This document shows positions 1 to 9,001 of a stretch of 64,000 nt of DNA, piece after piece (positions within the stretch are counted from its first letter, which is position 1; every line of letters starts with the position of its first letter). A program made the position numbers and the translations under genes. Source of the stretch: Rhizobiales bacterium SYSU XM002 (GTDB lineage Bacteria > Pseudomonadota > Alphaproteobacteria > Rhizobiales > Beijerinckiaceae); contig VWVY01000001.1 in assembly GCA_009846685.1 (NCBI GenBank), positions 186,001 through 250,000 of the forward strand, written 5' to 3'. Under the pieces are notes generated by a model that ran no database searches, was not told where the DNA came from, and saw only the letters and a list, made by a program, of their open reading frames with translations.

Positions 1-72
1 GGCAGCACCCCGCACCGAGCCGTGACGGATGGTCTCGTGCAGATAGCGTAGCCGGTGATCGTCGAGCGGCAT
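1..72 (-). CDS. LysR-type transcriptional regulator, N-terminus only
   Basis: Only the first 24 codons lie in the window; the gene continues past the left edge. Read on the minus strand from ATG at 72, the peptide is MPLDDHRLRYLHETIRHGSV followed by RGAA. The pattern of a short lead, 'LRYL', 'HGS' and an Ala-rich turn is the start of the winged helix-turn-helix of LysR-family regulators. It is transcribed divergently from the catabolic cluster that begins at 196, the usual layout for a LysR protein controlling its neighbour, so it is the best candidate regulator of that cluster. The effector domain cannot be seen. The family call rests on very few residues. Confidence 0.7.
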   Translation of the reverse strand, partial: MPLDDHRLRYLHETIRHGSVRGAA

Positions 73-94
73 GGGTGAACTCGTAAACTGTTGC

Positions 95-111
95 TTATCA
101 GGCAACGATAA
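95..111. promoter_or_regulatory. Putative LysR-type operator between divergent genes
   Basis: TTATC-N7-GATAA forms a 17-base dyad of T-N11-A type, the general shape of LysR-family binding sites. It lies 23 bases upstream of the LysR start codon (72) and 85 bases upstream of the first catabolic gene (196), where it could serve both autoregulation and activation. No convincing -35/-10 pair was identified, so this is a positional and symmetry argument only. Confidence 0.45.
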
Positions 112-195
112 CGCACCGCACCGGTTATGTCTGCGCCAAAAGTCGATAGGTTAGCATGACCTCGTTCCGGCGCTGTATCGCCGGAAGGGGGTGTG

Positions 196-1095
196 ATGAC
201 GGCAGTTGGCGTGATCGGCTTGGGCAATATGGGACGGGGCATGGCGCTGCGTCTCGCCAGCACCGCTCACCGTATCGCCGGCTATGATGTTTCTCGCGAG
301 GCGCGGCAGCAGATCGCAGCCGAGGGCATCGTGGTGGTCGAAACGCTCGCCGCACTCAGCGCGCGGAGTGATCTTCTCATTCTCTCGTTGCCGAACGCCG
401 AGATCGTCGAGGCGGTAATGAAGGGGGTGGACGGTGTTCTTGCCCATGCCCGGCCCGGCACGCTGATTGTCGATACGACGACCTCCTATCCGGCGACCAC
501 GAAAGAGGTGGCCGCGCTGGCGAAAGGGAAGGGGCTCGCCTTCATCGACGCACCGGTCAGCGGCGGACCGAAGGGCGCCCATGCCGGCACCATGACGATG
601 GTGATCGGCGGAGAGGCCGCAGACATCGCACGAGCCGAACCGATTCTCGAGGCGATCAGCGCGAAGCGCGTCCACGTCGGCCCGGTCGGGGCGGGGCATG
701 TCGCCAAGCTCGTCAACAACCTGCTTTGCGCATCCCACCTTCTGACGGCCGCCGAGGCTCTCGCAATCATTCGCGGCGCCGGGCTCGATCCGGCGCAGGT
801 TCTGGCGGGCGTCAATGCCGGCTCCGGCCGTTCGGGCGTGACGGAGATCAACTTGCCGAACTGGGTTCTGAACGGCGCCTTCAATTCCGGCTTCTCGATC
901 GGCCTGATGCGCAAGGACGTCGGCCTCGCGACCCGCCTCGTCGAAGAACTTGGACTCGATCTGCCGATGGCGACCGTCGTCGCCGGTATCTGGGAAGAGG
1001 CCTTTACCCGTCTCGGCGCCAGCACCGACTTCAACGCGATAACCGCGCACCCGGACTTCGCTTCATCGCCCTTCCACCAGAGAGGACGGGCGTGA
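196..1095 (+). CDS. Beta-hydroxyacid dehydrogenase (3-hydroxyisobutyrate dehydrogenase-like)
   Basis: A 299-residue NAD(P)-dependent oxidoreductase of the 6-phosphogluconate/3-hydroxyisobutyrate dehydrogenase family. It has the Rossmann motif GLGNMG (residues 8-13), the substrate-binding signature DAPVSGG (118-124), the catalytic lysine in GHVAKLVNN (K171) and a C-terminal KD (240-241). Such enzymes oxidise or reduce short beta-hydroxy acids: 3-hydroxyisobutyrate, tartronate semialdehyde, or similar. ATG at 196 is preferred over GTG at 193 because the purine-rich stretch near 183-190 sits at better distance. It overlaps the aldehyde dehydrogenase start by one base (TGATG), so the two are translationally coupled and probably act in sequence. 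The substrate cannot be fixed from sequence. Confidence 0.85.
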   Translation: MTAVGVIGLGNMGRGMALRLASTAHRIAGYDVSREARQQIAAEGIVVVETLAALSARSDLLILSLPNAEIVEAVMKGVDGVLAHARPGTLIVDTTTSYPATTKEVAALAKGKGLAFIDAPVSGGPKGAHAGTMTMVIGGEAADIARAEPILEAISAKRVHVGPVGAGHVAKLVNNLLCASHLLTAAEALAIIRGAGLDPAQVLAGVNAGSGRSGVTEINLPNWVLNGAFNSGFSIGLMRKDVGLATRLVEELGLDLPMATVVAGIWEEAFTRLGASTDFNAITAHPDFASSPFHQRGRA

Positions 1096-2618
1096 TGGCG
1101 GAGACGGATGCTCGCCTTGCCGGCTTTCTCGCGCCCTTCCTCCCCCGGGGTGTCGAGGCCGGCTCTTTTATTGACGGGGCGATGATTGCCGGGGAAGGCG
1201 CCGAAATCGGCGTCACCGACCCCGCGACCGGCAAGCCTCTCTACGCCTATCGCGATGCGGGCGAAGCGGTCGCCTGGCGTGCCGTGGAGGCGGCGGCCCT
1301 CGCGCAACCGGGCTGGAACACTCTGCCGGCGGCACGACGCGGACGGATCATGCAGGCGGTTGCGCGCATGGTCCTCGATCACGCTGAACCACTGGCGCAG
1401 CTTGAGGCGCTCTCCGCCGGCAAGCCGATCCGCGACACGCGCGTCGAGGTCGTCAAAGTCGCGGAAATGTTCGAATATTATGCCGGCTGGTGCGACAAGT
1501 TCCACGGCGACGTCATCCCCGTCCCAACCTCGCACCTCAATTACACCCGGCGCGAACCCTATGGCGTCGTGCTTCAGATTACGCCGTGGAACGCGCCGAT
1601 CTTTACCGCCGGGTGGCAGATCGCGCCGGCGCTCGCAACCGGCAATGCGGTGGTGCTGAAACCGTCGGAACTCACGCCGCTGACCTCGATCGTGCTCGCG
1701 GTGCTCGCGGAGAAGGCCGGTGTACCAAAGGGGGTCGTGAATGTCCTTGCGGGGCATGGTGCAACGAGTGCTCAGGCCGCGCTCGCGCATCCGGCTGTCC
1801 GCAAGGTCGTATTTGTCGGCTCGGTCGGCACGGGGCGCATCATCGCCGAGAGTGCCGCGCGACGGCTGATCCCGAGCCTGCTCGAGCTCGGCGGCAAGTC
1901 CGCCAACATCGTTTTCGCCGATGCCGATCTCGACCGCGCCGCCATCGGCGCGCAGTCCGCGGTCTTTTCGGGCGCCGGGCAGAGTTGTGTCGCCGGCTCG
2001 CGGCTTTTCGTCGAGCGCCCGGTCTATGACGAGTTCTGCCGGAAGGTCGCGTCCGGGGCCGGCAGGATCCGTGTCGGCGATCCGCTCGATCCCGAAACCG
2101 AAGTCGGCCCGATCAACAACGAGAAGCAGTATCGCCATGTGACTGGTGAGATCGCGCGGGCGATTGCCGAAGGTGGGCGGCTGGCGACACCTGCGCGCGA
2201 TCTGCCGGCAGGAGGTTATTTCGTCGCGCCGACCCTGGTCCGCGATCTATCGAACGGATCGGGCCTCGCCCGAACCGAGACGTTCGGCCCCGTGGTCGCT
2301 GCGATCCCGTTTGACACCGAGGCAGAAGCGGTCATGCTGGCCAATGACAGTGAATTCGGCCTCGCGGGGGCCGTCTGGACCCGCGATACCGGGCGCGCCC
2401 ATCGCGTTGCGGCGGCGGTTCGCGCCGGAACGTTCTGGATCAACGGCTACAAGACCATCCACGTTTCCTCGCCTTTCGGCGGTTTCGGCCTCAGCGGATA
2501 CGGTCGATCGAGCGGGGTGGAAGCGCTTTTCGAATACACGCAGACCAAGAGCGTCTGGGTCGAGACAGCCGCCGAACCGGCCGTCGCCTTCGGCTATGCC
2601 GCCGGTATCAGGGAGTGA
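1095..2618 (+). CDS. NAD(P)-dependent aldehyde dehydrogenase
   Basis: A 507-residue member of the aldehyde dehydrogenase superfamily, oxidising an aldehyde to the acid in the cytoplasm. All key residues are present: the oxyanion Asn in PWN (N166), the cofactor Lys (K189), the general-base Glu in LLELGG (E264) and the nucleophile Cys in GAGQSC (C298). The closing FGGFGLSGYGRSSG segment is typical. An open frame continues far upstream but overlaps the preceding gene; the ATG at 1095, in a TGATG overlap, is the natural start. In this cluster it could oxidise aldehydes released from beta-hydroxy amino or hydroxy acids. Betaine, succinate-semialdehyde and general aldehyde dehydrogenases cannot be told apart here. 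Confidence 0.9.
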   Translation: MAETDARLAGFLAPFLPRGVEAGSFIDGAMIAGEGAEIGVTDPATGKPLYAYRDAGEAVAWRAVEAAALAQPGWNTLPAARRGRIMQAVARMVLDHAEPLAQLEALSAGKPIRDTRVEVVKVAEMFEYYAGWCDKFHGDVIPVPTSHLNYTRREPYGVVLQITPWNAPIFTAGWQIAPALATGNAVVLKPSELTPLTSIVLAVLAEKAGVPKGVVNVLAGHGATSAQAALAHPAVRKVVFVGSVGTGRIIAESAARRLIPSLLELGGKSANIVFADADLDRAAIGAQSAVFSGAGQSCVAGSRLFVERPVYDEFCRKVASGAGRIRVGDPLDPETEVGPINNEKQYRHVTGEIARAIAEGGRLATPARDLPAGGYFVAPTLVRDLSNGSGLARTETFGPVVAAIPFDTEAEAVMLANDSEFGLAGAVWTRDTGRAHRVAAAVRAGTFWINGYKTIHVSSPFGGFGLSGYGRSSGVEALFEYTQTKSVWVETAAEPAVAFGYAAGIRE

Positions 2619-2627
2619 GATAAAGGC

Positions 2628-3857
2628 ATGCAGTCGAACATCCGCATTGACGGTCCGAGACTGGTTTCGCGGCTGATGTCGCTGGCGAAGATCGGAGCGA
2701 CGCCCGAAGGCGGTTGCCGTCGACTCGCGCTTTCCGACGAGGACAGGCAGGGACGTGACTGGCTCGTCGGCCAGATGCAGGCGCTCGGCCTTGAGGTGAA
2801 GATCGACGCGATCGGCAATATCGTCGGTATCCTGAAAGGGCAGGAGGATGGCCCGGCGGTCATCCTTGGCTCGCACATCGACACGGTCGGCTCCGGCGGA
2901 CGTTATGATGGCGCGCTCGGCGTGATCGGCGGGCTTGAAGTCGTCGCGACCCTGCGCGATCTCGGCCTCCAGCCAAAGCGGGATATCGCTGTCATCGCCT
3001 TCACCAATGAGGAGGGCGCGCGCTTCCACCCGGATATGCTCGGCTCCTATGTTTGGGCCGGTGGGCTTTCCGTGAAGGATGCCTATGCCGAGAAGGATGC
3101 GGACGGCGCAGTGCTCGGTGAGGAGCTCAGGCGCATCGGCTATGACGGGCCGGAAAAGCCGGGCTTTCTCAAGGCGCACGCCTATTTTGAACTCCACATC
3201 GAGCAGGGGCCGGTGTTGGAGCAGGAGGGCGGCGGTATCGGCGCCGTGACGGGCATCCAGGCGATCACCTGGCTCGAACTCGTGCTGGGCGGCCAGCCGA
3301 ACCACGGCGGCACCACGCCGATGAAATACCGCAAGGATGCCGGGCTGATGGCCGCGCGCATCAATCTCTTCGCGCATGAGTTGACCCATCGCATTCCCGG
3401 CCAGCTCGCGAACATGGGCTTCATTCGCACCGAGCCCGGCAACGTCAACGTGGTACCCGAGCGCGTCACTGTGACGCTCGACATGCGCAATCCGTCGGAC
3501 GAAAATCTCGCCGAGGCCGAGGCAGCACTGCGCGATTTCATCGCCCGCGAATGCCCGAATTACGGCATCACCTGCTCGATCCGCGATCTCGCGCGCTTCC
3601 CCGCGACGCCCTTCGCCGAGCCGATGATCGCCCGGGTCGAGGCGGCGGCGAAAACGCTCGGCCTTCCGGTCCGGCGGATGATCTCCGGCGCCGGGCACGA
3701 CGCGCAGATGATGGCGCGGCTCTGCCCCACCGGCATGGTCTTCGTGCCCTCGATCGGTGGACTCTCGCACAACCCGAAGGAATATTCGACCGACGAGGAC
3801 ATTGTCGCCGGTGCGAACATTCTGCTCCACGTCGCCTGGGACGCCGCCAATGCCTGA
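2628..3857 (+). CDS. hyuC: M20-family amidohydrolase, N-carbamoyl-L-amino acid hydrolase/allantoate amidohydrolase-like
   Basis: A 409-residue di-metal hydrolase of the HyuC/AllC/beta-ureidopropionase branch of peptidase family M20. Metal ligands are visible: H83 and D85 in GSHIDTVGSGG, D94, the Glu pair E128/E129 in FTNEEG, H190 in ELHIEQG and a C-terminal His in GGLSHNPKEYS. These enzymes cleave a carbamoyl (ureido) or related group from an amino acid. It lies 9 bases after the aldehyde dehydrogenase and overlaps the amidase by 8 bases. The cluster also encodes a second, unrelated carbamoylase (12127), suggesting substrates carrying N-carbamoyl or N-acyl groups. HyuC, AllC and ureidopropionase cannot be separated with certainty, so the symbol is tentative. 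Confidence 0.8.
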   Translation: MQSNIRIDGPRLVSRLMSLAKIGATPEGGCRRLALSDEDRQGRDWLVGQMQALGLEVKIDAIGNIVGILKGQEDGPAVILGSHIDTVGSGGRYDGALGVIGGLEVVATLRDLGLQPKRDIAVIAFTNEEGARFHPDMLGSYVWAGGLSVKDAYAEKDADGAVLGEELRRIGYDGPEKPGFLKAHAYFELHIEQGPVLEQEGGGIGAVTGIQAITWLELVLGGQPNHGGTTPMKYRKDAGLMAARINLFAHELTHRIPGQLANMGFIRTEPGNVNVVPERVTVTLDMRNPSDENLAEAEAALRDFIARECPNYGITCSIRDLARFPATPFAEPMIARVEAAAKTLGLPVRRMISGAGHDAQMMARLCPTGMVFVPSIGGLSHNPKEYSTDEDIVAGANILLHVAWDAANA

Positions 3858-5295
3858 TATTGCCCGCCTCGATGCAGTGAAGATGGCGGAAGGCTTTCGA
3901 GCCGGCACGTTGTCGCCCGTGGAGGTTGCGACCGACATCCTCGCGCGGATCGATCGGTTCGAGCCGGACATCAACGCCTTTACTCATGTCGGGCACAAGG
4001 AAGCGCTTAAGGCGGCGGGCGCGGCGGAAGCGCGCTACCGCGCCGGCACCGCGCTCGGCCCGCTCGATGGCGTGCCGGTGACGATCAAGGACAATCTCGC
4101 CGTTGCCGGCTGGCCGAACCGGCGCGGTTCGGCAATCTCGGATCCGTCGCCCGCGAAGGAGGATTGCCCTGTCGCGGAGAAGTTGCGCGCGGCAGGCTGC
4201 GTGATCCTCGGCAAGACGACCATGCCGGAATACGGTTGGAAGGGCACCTCGGATTCGCCGCTCTCTGGCAAGACACTCAACCCGTGGGATCTCTCCAAGA
4301 CCACCGGGGGGTCTTCCGCAGGGGCAGTCGCGGCAGCGGCGCTCAACCTCGGCACGATTCATATCGGCACCGACGGCGCGGGCTCCATCCGTATTCCTGC
4401 CGGGTTCACCGGGGTTTTCGGCATCAAGCCGACTTACGGCCATGTGCCGGCCTATCCGGTCTCGACGATGGGTTTTCTCGCCCATCTCGGCCCACTGACG
4501 CGCACTGTGCGTGATGCCGCACTGGCGATGAACATCATCGGCCGGCCCGATCCGCGTGACATGACCGCGAGCCTGCCGGTCGAGGATTATCTCGATGGGC
4601 TGGAAGACGGCGTCAAAGGGCTCAGGATCGCCTATTCGCCGAAACTCGGGCTTGATGTGGAGGTGCATCCCGATATCGCGCGGCTGGTGCGCGCGGCCGT
4701 CGAAACCTTCGCGCAGCTTGGCGCCGAGATCATCGAGGCTGATCCCGACTTCGCCGATCCGATCGCACCGCTGATGACGCTCTGGGCCGGTGGCGCCGCG
4801 CTCGCGCTCAAGGGCATCTCCGCGTCCGAGCGCGTGAAGATGGATCCTGGCCTCGTCGCGGTTGCGGAAATGGGAGAGGGGATCTCGGCGGCCAGTTACG
4901 TCGATGCTCTGCTCTACCAGCGCAATGCGCTCGCGGCGCGGATGGCGGCCTTCCACGCCCGCTACGATCTTCTCTTGTCGCCGACCCTGCCGCTGCCTGC
5001 TTTTGAGGCAGGCCGCCTCACGCCTGCGCATGGACGCTACGGCGAGGATTGGACCCGCTGGACCCCCTTCACCTATCCCTTCAACCTGACGCAGCAGCCC
5101 GCGGCGTCGATTCCCTGCGGCCTGACGGCGGAGGGTTTGCCCGCGGGCCTCCAGATCGTCGGTGCCTTCGGTGCAGACCGCCTCGTTCTGCGTGCCGCGC
5201 GCGCGTTCGAAGCCGTTTCCGCCCTTCCGCGTCTTTCGACGCCTCGGAGGCTTGGCCGAAACGAGGCCGACTACGTTTCAAACACTGTCCAGTAG
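3850..5295 (+). CDS. Amidase signature family hydrolase
   Basis: A 481-residue amidase-signature enzyme hydrolysing a C-N amide bond. The Ser-cisSer-Lys triad is intact: K80 in VTIKDN, S155 in the GGSSAG loop and nucleophile S179 in GTDGAGSIR. The 24-residue Ser-Ser spacing matches the family. ATG at 3850 overlaps the 3' end of the M20 hydrolase by 8 bases and is preferred to an upstream in-frame start inside that gene. It is the last gene before the sigma-54 promoter at 5320 and the ABC importer, and is probably part of the same deamidating pathway. Family members range from aryl-amidases to GatA-like proteins; there is no gatB or gatC nearby, so a catabolic amidase is favoured. Confidence 0.88.
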   Translation: MPDIARLDAVKMAEGFRAGTLSPVEVATDILARIDRFEPDINAFTHVGHKEALKAAGAAEARYRAGTALGPLDGVPVTIKDNLAVAGWPNRRGSAISDPSPAKEDCPVAEKLRAAGCVILGKTTMPEYGWKGTSDSPLSGKTLNPWDLSKTTGGSSAGAVAAAALNLGTIHIGTDGAGSIRIPAGFTGVFGIKPTYGHVPAYPVSTMGFLAHLGPLTRTVRDAALAMNIIGRPDPRDMTASLPVEDYLDGLEDGVKGLRIAYSPKLGLDVEVHPDIARLVRAAVETFAQLGAEIIEADPDFADPIAPLMTLWAGGAALALKGISASERVKMDPGLVAVAEMGEGISAASYVDALLYQRNALAARMAAFHARYDLLLSPTLPLPAFEAGRLTPAHGRYGEDWTRWTPFTYPFNLTQQPAASIPCGLTAEGLPAGLQIVGAFGADRLVLRAARAFEAVSALPRLSTPRRLGRNEADYVSNTVQ

Positions 5296-5319
5296 TTCAA
5301 GAAGGAGAAGAAAGACCGC

Positions 5320-5335
5320 TGGCATACCCCTTGCA
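5320..5335 (+). promoter_or_regulatory. Sigma-54 (-24/-12) promoter upstream of ABC importer
   Basis: TGGCATACCCCTTGCA matches the RpoN consensus TGGCAC-N5-TTGC[AT] at all but one defined position, with exact GG-N10-GC spacing (GG at 5321-5322, GC at 5333-5334). It lies in the 133-base gap after the amidase, about 94 bases upstream of the binding-protein start. Transcription from here would make expression of the importer and downstream enzymes depend on an RpoN activator, for example general nitrogen control. No clear upstream activator site was seen. Confidence 0.75.
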
Positions 5336-5428
5336 AGTTTGTATTCTGAATTCAGCCGATTGAATGCCCACAAAAGAGGTGGTCCCGGCTGCCGTGCCTT
5401 CCTCGATGTCATAACGGGAGACTTTGAA

Positions 5429-7027
5429 ATGGATCGCAGGACTTTTATCAAATCCACGGGTGGAGCGGCGCTGCTGGCCGCGAGCGGCGGGCTGGCGACG
5501 CCGGCCCTGTCACAGGGGGCGAGCAACAAGGTGCTGCGCTTCGTGCCGCAATCGAACCTCGCGAATTTCGACCCGATCTGGGGCACGCAATATGTCGTCC
5601 GCAACGCGGCGGCGCTTGTCTGGGACACACTCTACGGCGTCGACGACAAGCTCGTTCCGCAGCGGCAGATGGTCGAGAAGGAAGAAGTTTCGGCTGACGG
5701 TCTCGTCTGGACCTTCAAGCTGCGCGCCGGCATGAAATTCCATGATGGTGAGCCTGTCCGCGCCAAGGATGCGGTGCAGAGCCTGAAGCGCTGGGCCGCG
5801 CGCGACCCGATGGGCCTGATGATCACCGCGATCCAGAACGAACTCGTCGCGGTTGACGATCTTACTTTCCGCTGGGCGCTCAAGAAGCCCTATCCGAAGA
5901 TGTTGCTCGCGCTCGGCAAGAACAACTCGCCGTGCTCCTTCATCATGCCGGAACGCATCGCGCAGACCGATCCGTTCAAGCAGATCACGGAATACATCGG
6001 CTCCGGCCCGATGAAGTTCAAGAAAGAGGAATGGGTGCCGGGCGCCAAGGCCGTGTTCGAGCGCTTCGCCGACTACAAGCCGCGCGATGAGGCCGCTTCC
6101 TGGCTTGCGGGCGGCAAGAAGATGCTGGTCGACCGCATCGAATGGATCATCATGCCCGACCCGGCGACCGCCTCTGCCGCGCTCCAGAACGGCGAGGTCG
6201 ACTGGTGGGAGAACCCGATCTCTGATCTTGTGCCGGTGCTCAAGTCGAACCGGAACATCATGGTCGATATCGGCGATCCGCTCGGCAATATCGGCGCCTT
6301 CCGCATGAACCACCTGCATCCGCCTTTCAACAAGGTGAAGATCCGCCGCGCGATCCTCGCTGCGATGAACCAGGAAGACTACATGCGGGGCATCGTCGGC
6401 GACGACAACAACCTCTGGAAGCCGATTCCGGGCTTCTTTACCCCCGGAACACCGCTTTACACTGAAGCGGGCGGCGAAATCCTCAAGATGAAGTCGATCG
6501 ACGCCGGCAAGAAGCTGCTGGCAGAGGGCGGTTACGCCGGCGAACCGGTGACCTGCGTCGTCGCGCAGGATCAGCCAAACCTCAAGCCGATGGGCGAGGT
6601 GACCGCGGATCTCCTCAAGAAGCTTGGCATGAACGTCGATTTCGTCGCGACCGACTGGGGTACTGTCGGCGCACGCCGCGCACAGAAGACACCGCCGGGG
6701 CAGGGTGGCTGGAACATGTTCCATACTTGGCACGCCGGCGCTGACTGCCTCAACCCCGCTCCCTACACCGCCATCCGCGGCAATGGCGAGAAGGCCTGGT
6801 TCGGCTGGCCCGACAGCCCTGAGGTGGAGAAGCAGGTTTCTGCCTGGTTCGACGCCAAGGATCTGACCGAGGAGAAGGCAACCATTGCGCTGCTCAACAA
6901 GGCCGCGCTTGAAGATGTCATCTTCGCACCGACCGGTTTCTTCCTCAGCTACACGGCCTGGCGGAAGAACGTAACCGGCATCACCAAGGGGCCGCTGCCC
7001 TTCTTCTGGGGCGTCGCGAAGAGCTGA
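5429..7027 (+). CDS. ABC transporter substrate-binding protein, dipeptide/oligopeptide family (SBP_bac_5)
   Basis: A 532-residue periplasmic binding protein of the DppA/OppA family. The N-terminus MDRRTFIKSTGGAALLAA is a twin-arginine (RRTFIK) signal peptide, with likely cleavage after ALSQG, so it is probably exported folded. The mature part shows the typical opening LRFVPQSNLANFDPIWGTQY and the 'FHDGEPVRAKDAV' block. ATG 5429 begins the Tat signal and follows a purine-rich stretch; an upstream in-frame extension is rejected. It is the first gene of a five-gene importer, followed by a strong hairpin (7046-7075). Ligands of this family go beyond peptides; the neighbouring hydrolases suggest N-substituted amino acids or small peptides. 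Confidence 0.92.
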   Translation: MDRRTFIKSTGGAALLAASGGLATPALSQGASNKVLRFVPQSNLANFDPIWGTQYVVRNAAALVWDTLYGVDDKLVPQRQMVEKEEVSADGLVWTFKLRAGMKFHDGEPVRAKDAVQSLKRWAARDPMGLMITAIQNELVAVDDLTFRWALKKPYPKMLLALGKNNSPCSFIMPERIAQTDPFKQITEYIGSGPMKFKKEEWVPGAKAVFERFADYKPRDEAASWLAGGKKMLVDRIEWIIMPDPATASAALQNGEVDWWENPISDLVPVLKSNRNIMVDIGDPLGNIGAFRMNHLHPPFNKVKIRRAILAAMNQEDYMRGIVGDDNNLWKPIPGFFTPGTPLYTEAGGEILKMKSIDAGKKLLAEGGYAGEPVTCVVAQDQPNLKPMGEVTADLLKKLGMNVDFVATDWGTVGARRAQKTPPGQGGWNMFHTWHAGADCLNPAPYTAIRGNGEKAWFGWPDSPEVEKQVSAWFDAKDLTEEKATIALLNKAALEDVIFAPTGFFLSYTAWRKNVTGITKGPLPFFWGVAKS

Positions 7028-7045
7028 TCTTCGCCTCGAGCCGAT

Positions 7046-7075
7046 CCGCCGCCGCACTCCCCCGTGCGGCGGCGG
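7046..7075 (+). terminator. Intercistronic stem-loop after binding-protein gene
   Basis: A 12-bp perfect GC-rich stem (7046-7057 with 7064-7075) with a TCCCCC loop, 19 bases after the stop codon, followed by GTTT. The weak T-run suggests partial termination or 3'-end protection of the upstream message rather than full termination, favouring excess binding protein over permease. Equivalent hairpins follow the three other binding-protein genes in this window. Confidence 0.65.
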
Positions 7076-7126
7076 GTTTCGACCGGCCTTCCCGCCGCAA
7101 CGAAGCGACAGGATTGAAGAAAACCG

Positions 7127-8068
7127 ATGCTGGCATTCATTGTCCGCCGCGTCATCGCCACCATTCCCGTGATGGCCTTCGTGGCGCTGTTCGTATTCTC
7201 GCTGCTTTACATCGCGCCGGGCGATCCGGCGGCGGTGATTGCCGGCGATCAGGCAACGCCGGCCGATGTGGAGCGCATCCGGCAGGGGCTGGGGCTCGAC
7301 CGGCCATTTCTGGTGCGGTTCGGTGAATGGCTGTTCCGCGTTCTTCGCGGCGATCTCGGCATCTCGATCTTCACCTCGCTGCCTGTTTCCCAACTGATCG
7401 CCCAACGCATCGAACCCACCGTTTCGCTGATGGTGGTGACCCTGCTGCTCGCGATCCTGATCGCCGTGCCGCTCGGTGTGCTCGCGGCGTGGAAGGCGAA
7501 TACCTGGATTGACCGGCTCGCGATGGCCTTCTGCGTCACCGGCTTCTCGGTCCCCGTTTTCGTGGTCGGCTACCTTCTCGCCTATGTCTTCGCGCTGAAA
7601 CTCGATTGGCTGCCCGTTCAGGGCTACACCCCGCTCAGTCAGGGCGTTTGGCCGTGGTTCGAGAACCTCATTCTCCCGGCGATCACGCTTGGCTTCGTCT
7701 ATATCGCGCTGATCGCGCGCATCACCCGCGCCTCGATGCTTGAAGTGCTGCAGCAAGACTACATCCGCACGGCCCGTTCGAAGGGCGTGGGGCAGACCTC
7801 GATCCTCTTCCTACACGCGCTGAAGAACGCCGCGATCCCGGTCGTGACGGTAATCGGTATCGGCATCGCGCTGCTGATCGGCGGAGCCGTGGTGACGGAG
7901 AGCGTCTTTGCTATTCCCGGCCTCGGCCGCCTGACAGTCGACGCGATCCTGCGGCGCGATTACCCGGTCATCCAGGGCGTCGTGCTGATGTTTTCGTTCG
8001 TCTATGTGCTCATCAATCTCCTCGTCGATCTCGTCTACACGCTGATCGACCCGCGTATCCGGTACTGA
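7127..8068 (+). CDS. ABC transporter permease, DppB-type
   Basis: A 313-residue inner-membrane permease of the binding-protein-dependent transport family. It opens with MLAFIVRRVIATIPVMAFVA, the typical first helix of DppB/OppB, followed by the 'LYIAPGDPAA' periplasmic segment, about six hydrophobic helices, and the ATPase-coupling EAA loop around 'RTARSKGVGQTSILFLHALK'. It ends 'LVYTLIDPRIRY', a common DppB terminus. One base separates it from the next permease, so the pair is cotranslated and should form the heterodimeric channel of this importer. Confidence 0.92.
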   Translation: MLAFIVRRVIATIPVMAFVALFVFSLLYIAPGDPAAVIAGDQATPADVERIRQGLGLDRPFLVRFGEWLFRVLRGDLGISIFTSLPVSQLIAQRIEPTVSLMVVTLLLAILIAVPLGVLAAWKANTWIDRLAMAFCVTGFSVPVFVVGYLLAYVFALKLDWLPVQGYTPLSQGVWPWFENLILPAITLGFVYIALIARITRASMLEVLQQDYIRTARSKGVGQTSILFLHALKNAAIPVVTVIGIGIALLIGGAVVTESVFAIPGLGRLTVDAILRRDYPVIQGVVLMFSFVYVLINLLVDLVYTLIDPRIRY

Positions 8069-8069
8069 C

Positions 8070-8987
8070 ATGACGAAGCCGCTCGACCCCACCGAGACTG
8101 CCGGCCTCGTTGTTGCCCCGCAACTGCCGGATATCCTGCCTGATCGCAAACCCTTGAAGGGTGTCGTCGGCTTCTGTCGCCGCAACCCGTCGATCGCGAT
8201 CGGCGCGTTCCTGCTGGCGATCATGTTCGTGATGGCCATCGCCGCGCCTTACCTCTGGACCGTGGACCCGACCGCCCTCGCGCCCTCGCGCCGGACGCGC
8301 ATTCCCTCGGCGGACTACTGGTTCGGCACCGACATGTTCGGCCGCGACATCTATTCCCGCGTCGTCTATGGCGCGCGGATCTCGCTCATCGTCGGGTTTT
8401 CGGTCGCGATTCTCGCATCCATCGTCGGGCTGGTGATCGGCCTCGTCTCGGGCATGGTGCGATGGGCGGACAGCCTGATCATGCGCGTCATCGATGGCAT
8501 GATGTCGATCCCGCCGATCTTGCTCGCCATCGCGCTGATGGCGCTGACGCGTGGCTCGGTCGGCAACGTCATCATCGCGATCACCATTGCCGAAATCCCG
8601 CGCGTCGCGCGATTGGTGCGCGGCGTGGTGCTCACCTTGCGCGAACAGCCCTATGTCGAGGCCGCGATCGCTGCCGGCACACGGACGCCGATGCTGATCC
8701 TGCGCCATATCCTTCCGAATACCTTCGCGCCGATGAGCGTGCAGGCGACTTATATCTGCGCCTCGGCGATGATCGTGGAGGCGATCCTCTCCTTCATCGG
8801 CGCGGGGATCCCGCCGACCATCCCCTCTTGGGGCAACATCATGGCCGACGGGCGCACGCTCTGGCAGGTGAAGCCGCATATCGTGATGTTCCCGGCGATT
8901 TTCCTCTCGATCACGGTTCTCGCGGTCAACCTCGTCGGTGACGGGCTGCGCGACGTGCTCGACCCCCGCATGGCCAAGAAGATCTGA
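8070..8987 (+). CDS. ABC transporter permease, DppC-type
   Basis: A 305-residue partner permease. It has the DppC layout: a cytoplasmic N-terminal tail of about 40 residues, one helix, then the '[22 protein letters not shown]' type of block, five more helices, and the EAA loop ('[17 protein letters not shown]'). The ending '[13 protein letters not shown]' type is typical (here [16 protein letters not shown]). It forms the channel with the DppB-type protein encoded one base upstream. The ATPase gene follows 14 bases later behind GGGGAGGG, a strong ribosome-binding site. Confidence 0.92.
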   Translation: MTKPLDPTETAGLVVAPQLPDILPDRKPLKGVVGFCRRNPSIAIGAFLLAIMFVMAIAAPYLWTVDPTALAPSRRTRIPSADYWFGTDMFGRDIYSRVVYGARISLIVGFSVAILASIVGLVIGLVSGMVRWADSLIMRVIDGMMSIPPILLAIALMALTRGSVGNVIIAITIAEIPRVARLVRGVVLTLREQPYVEAAIAAGTRTPMLILRHILPNTFAPMSVQATYICASAMIVEAILSFIGAGIPPTIPSWGNIMADGRTLWQVKPHIVMFPAIFLSITVLAVNLVGDGLRDVLDPRMAKKI

Positions 8988-9001
8988 GGGGGGAGGGAAG
9001 T

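Noticed and set aside
5510-7756. Very long open frame on the minus strand across the binding-protein and permease genes
   Set aside because: It is a mirror of GC-rich coding sequence: Arg/His-rich composition, no domain, no ribosome-binding site, and fully covered by strongly supported genes on the other strand. The same applies to other long antisense frames, e.g. 43107-44927 and 28102-30120.
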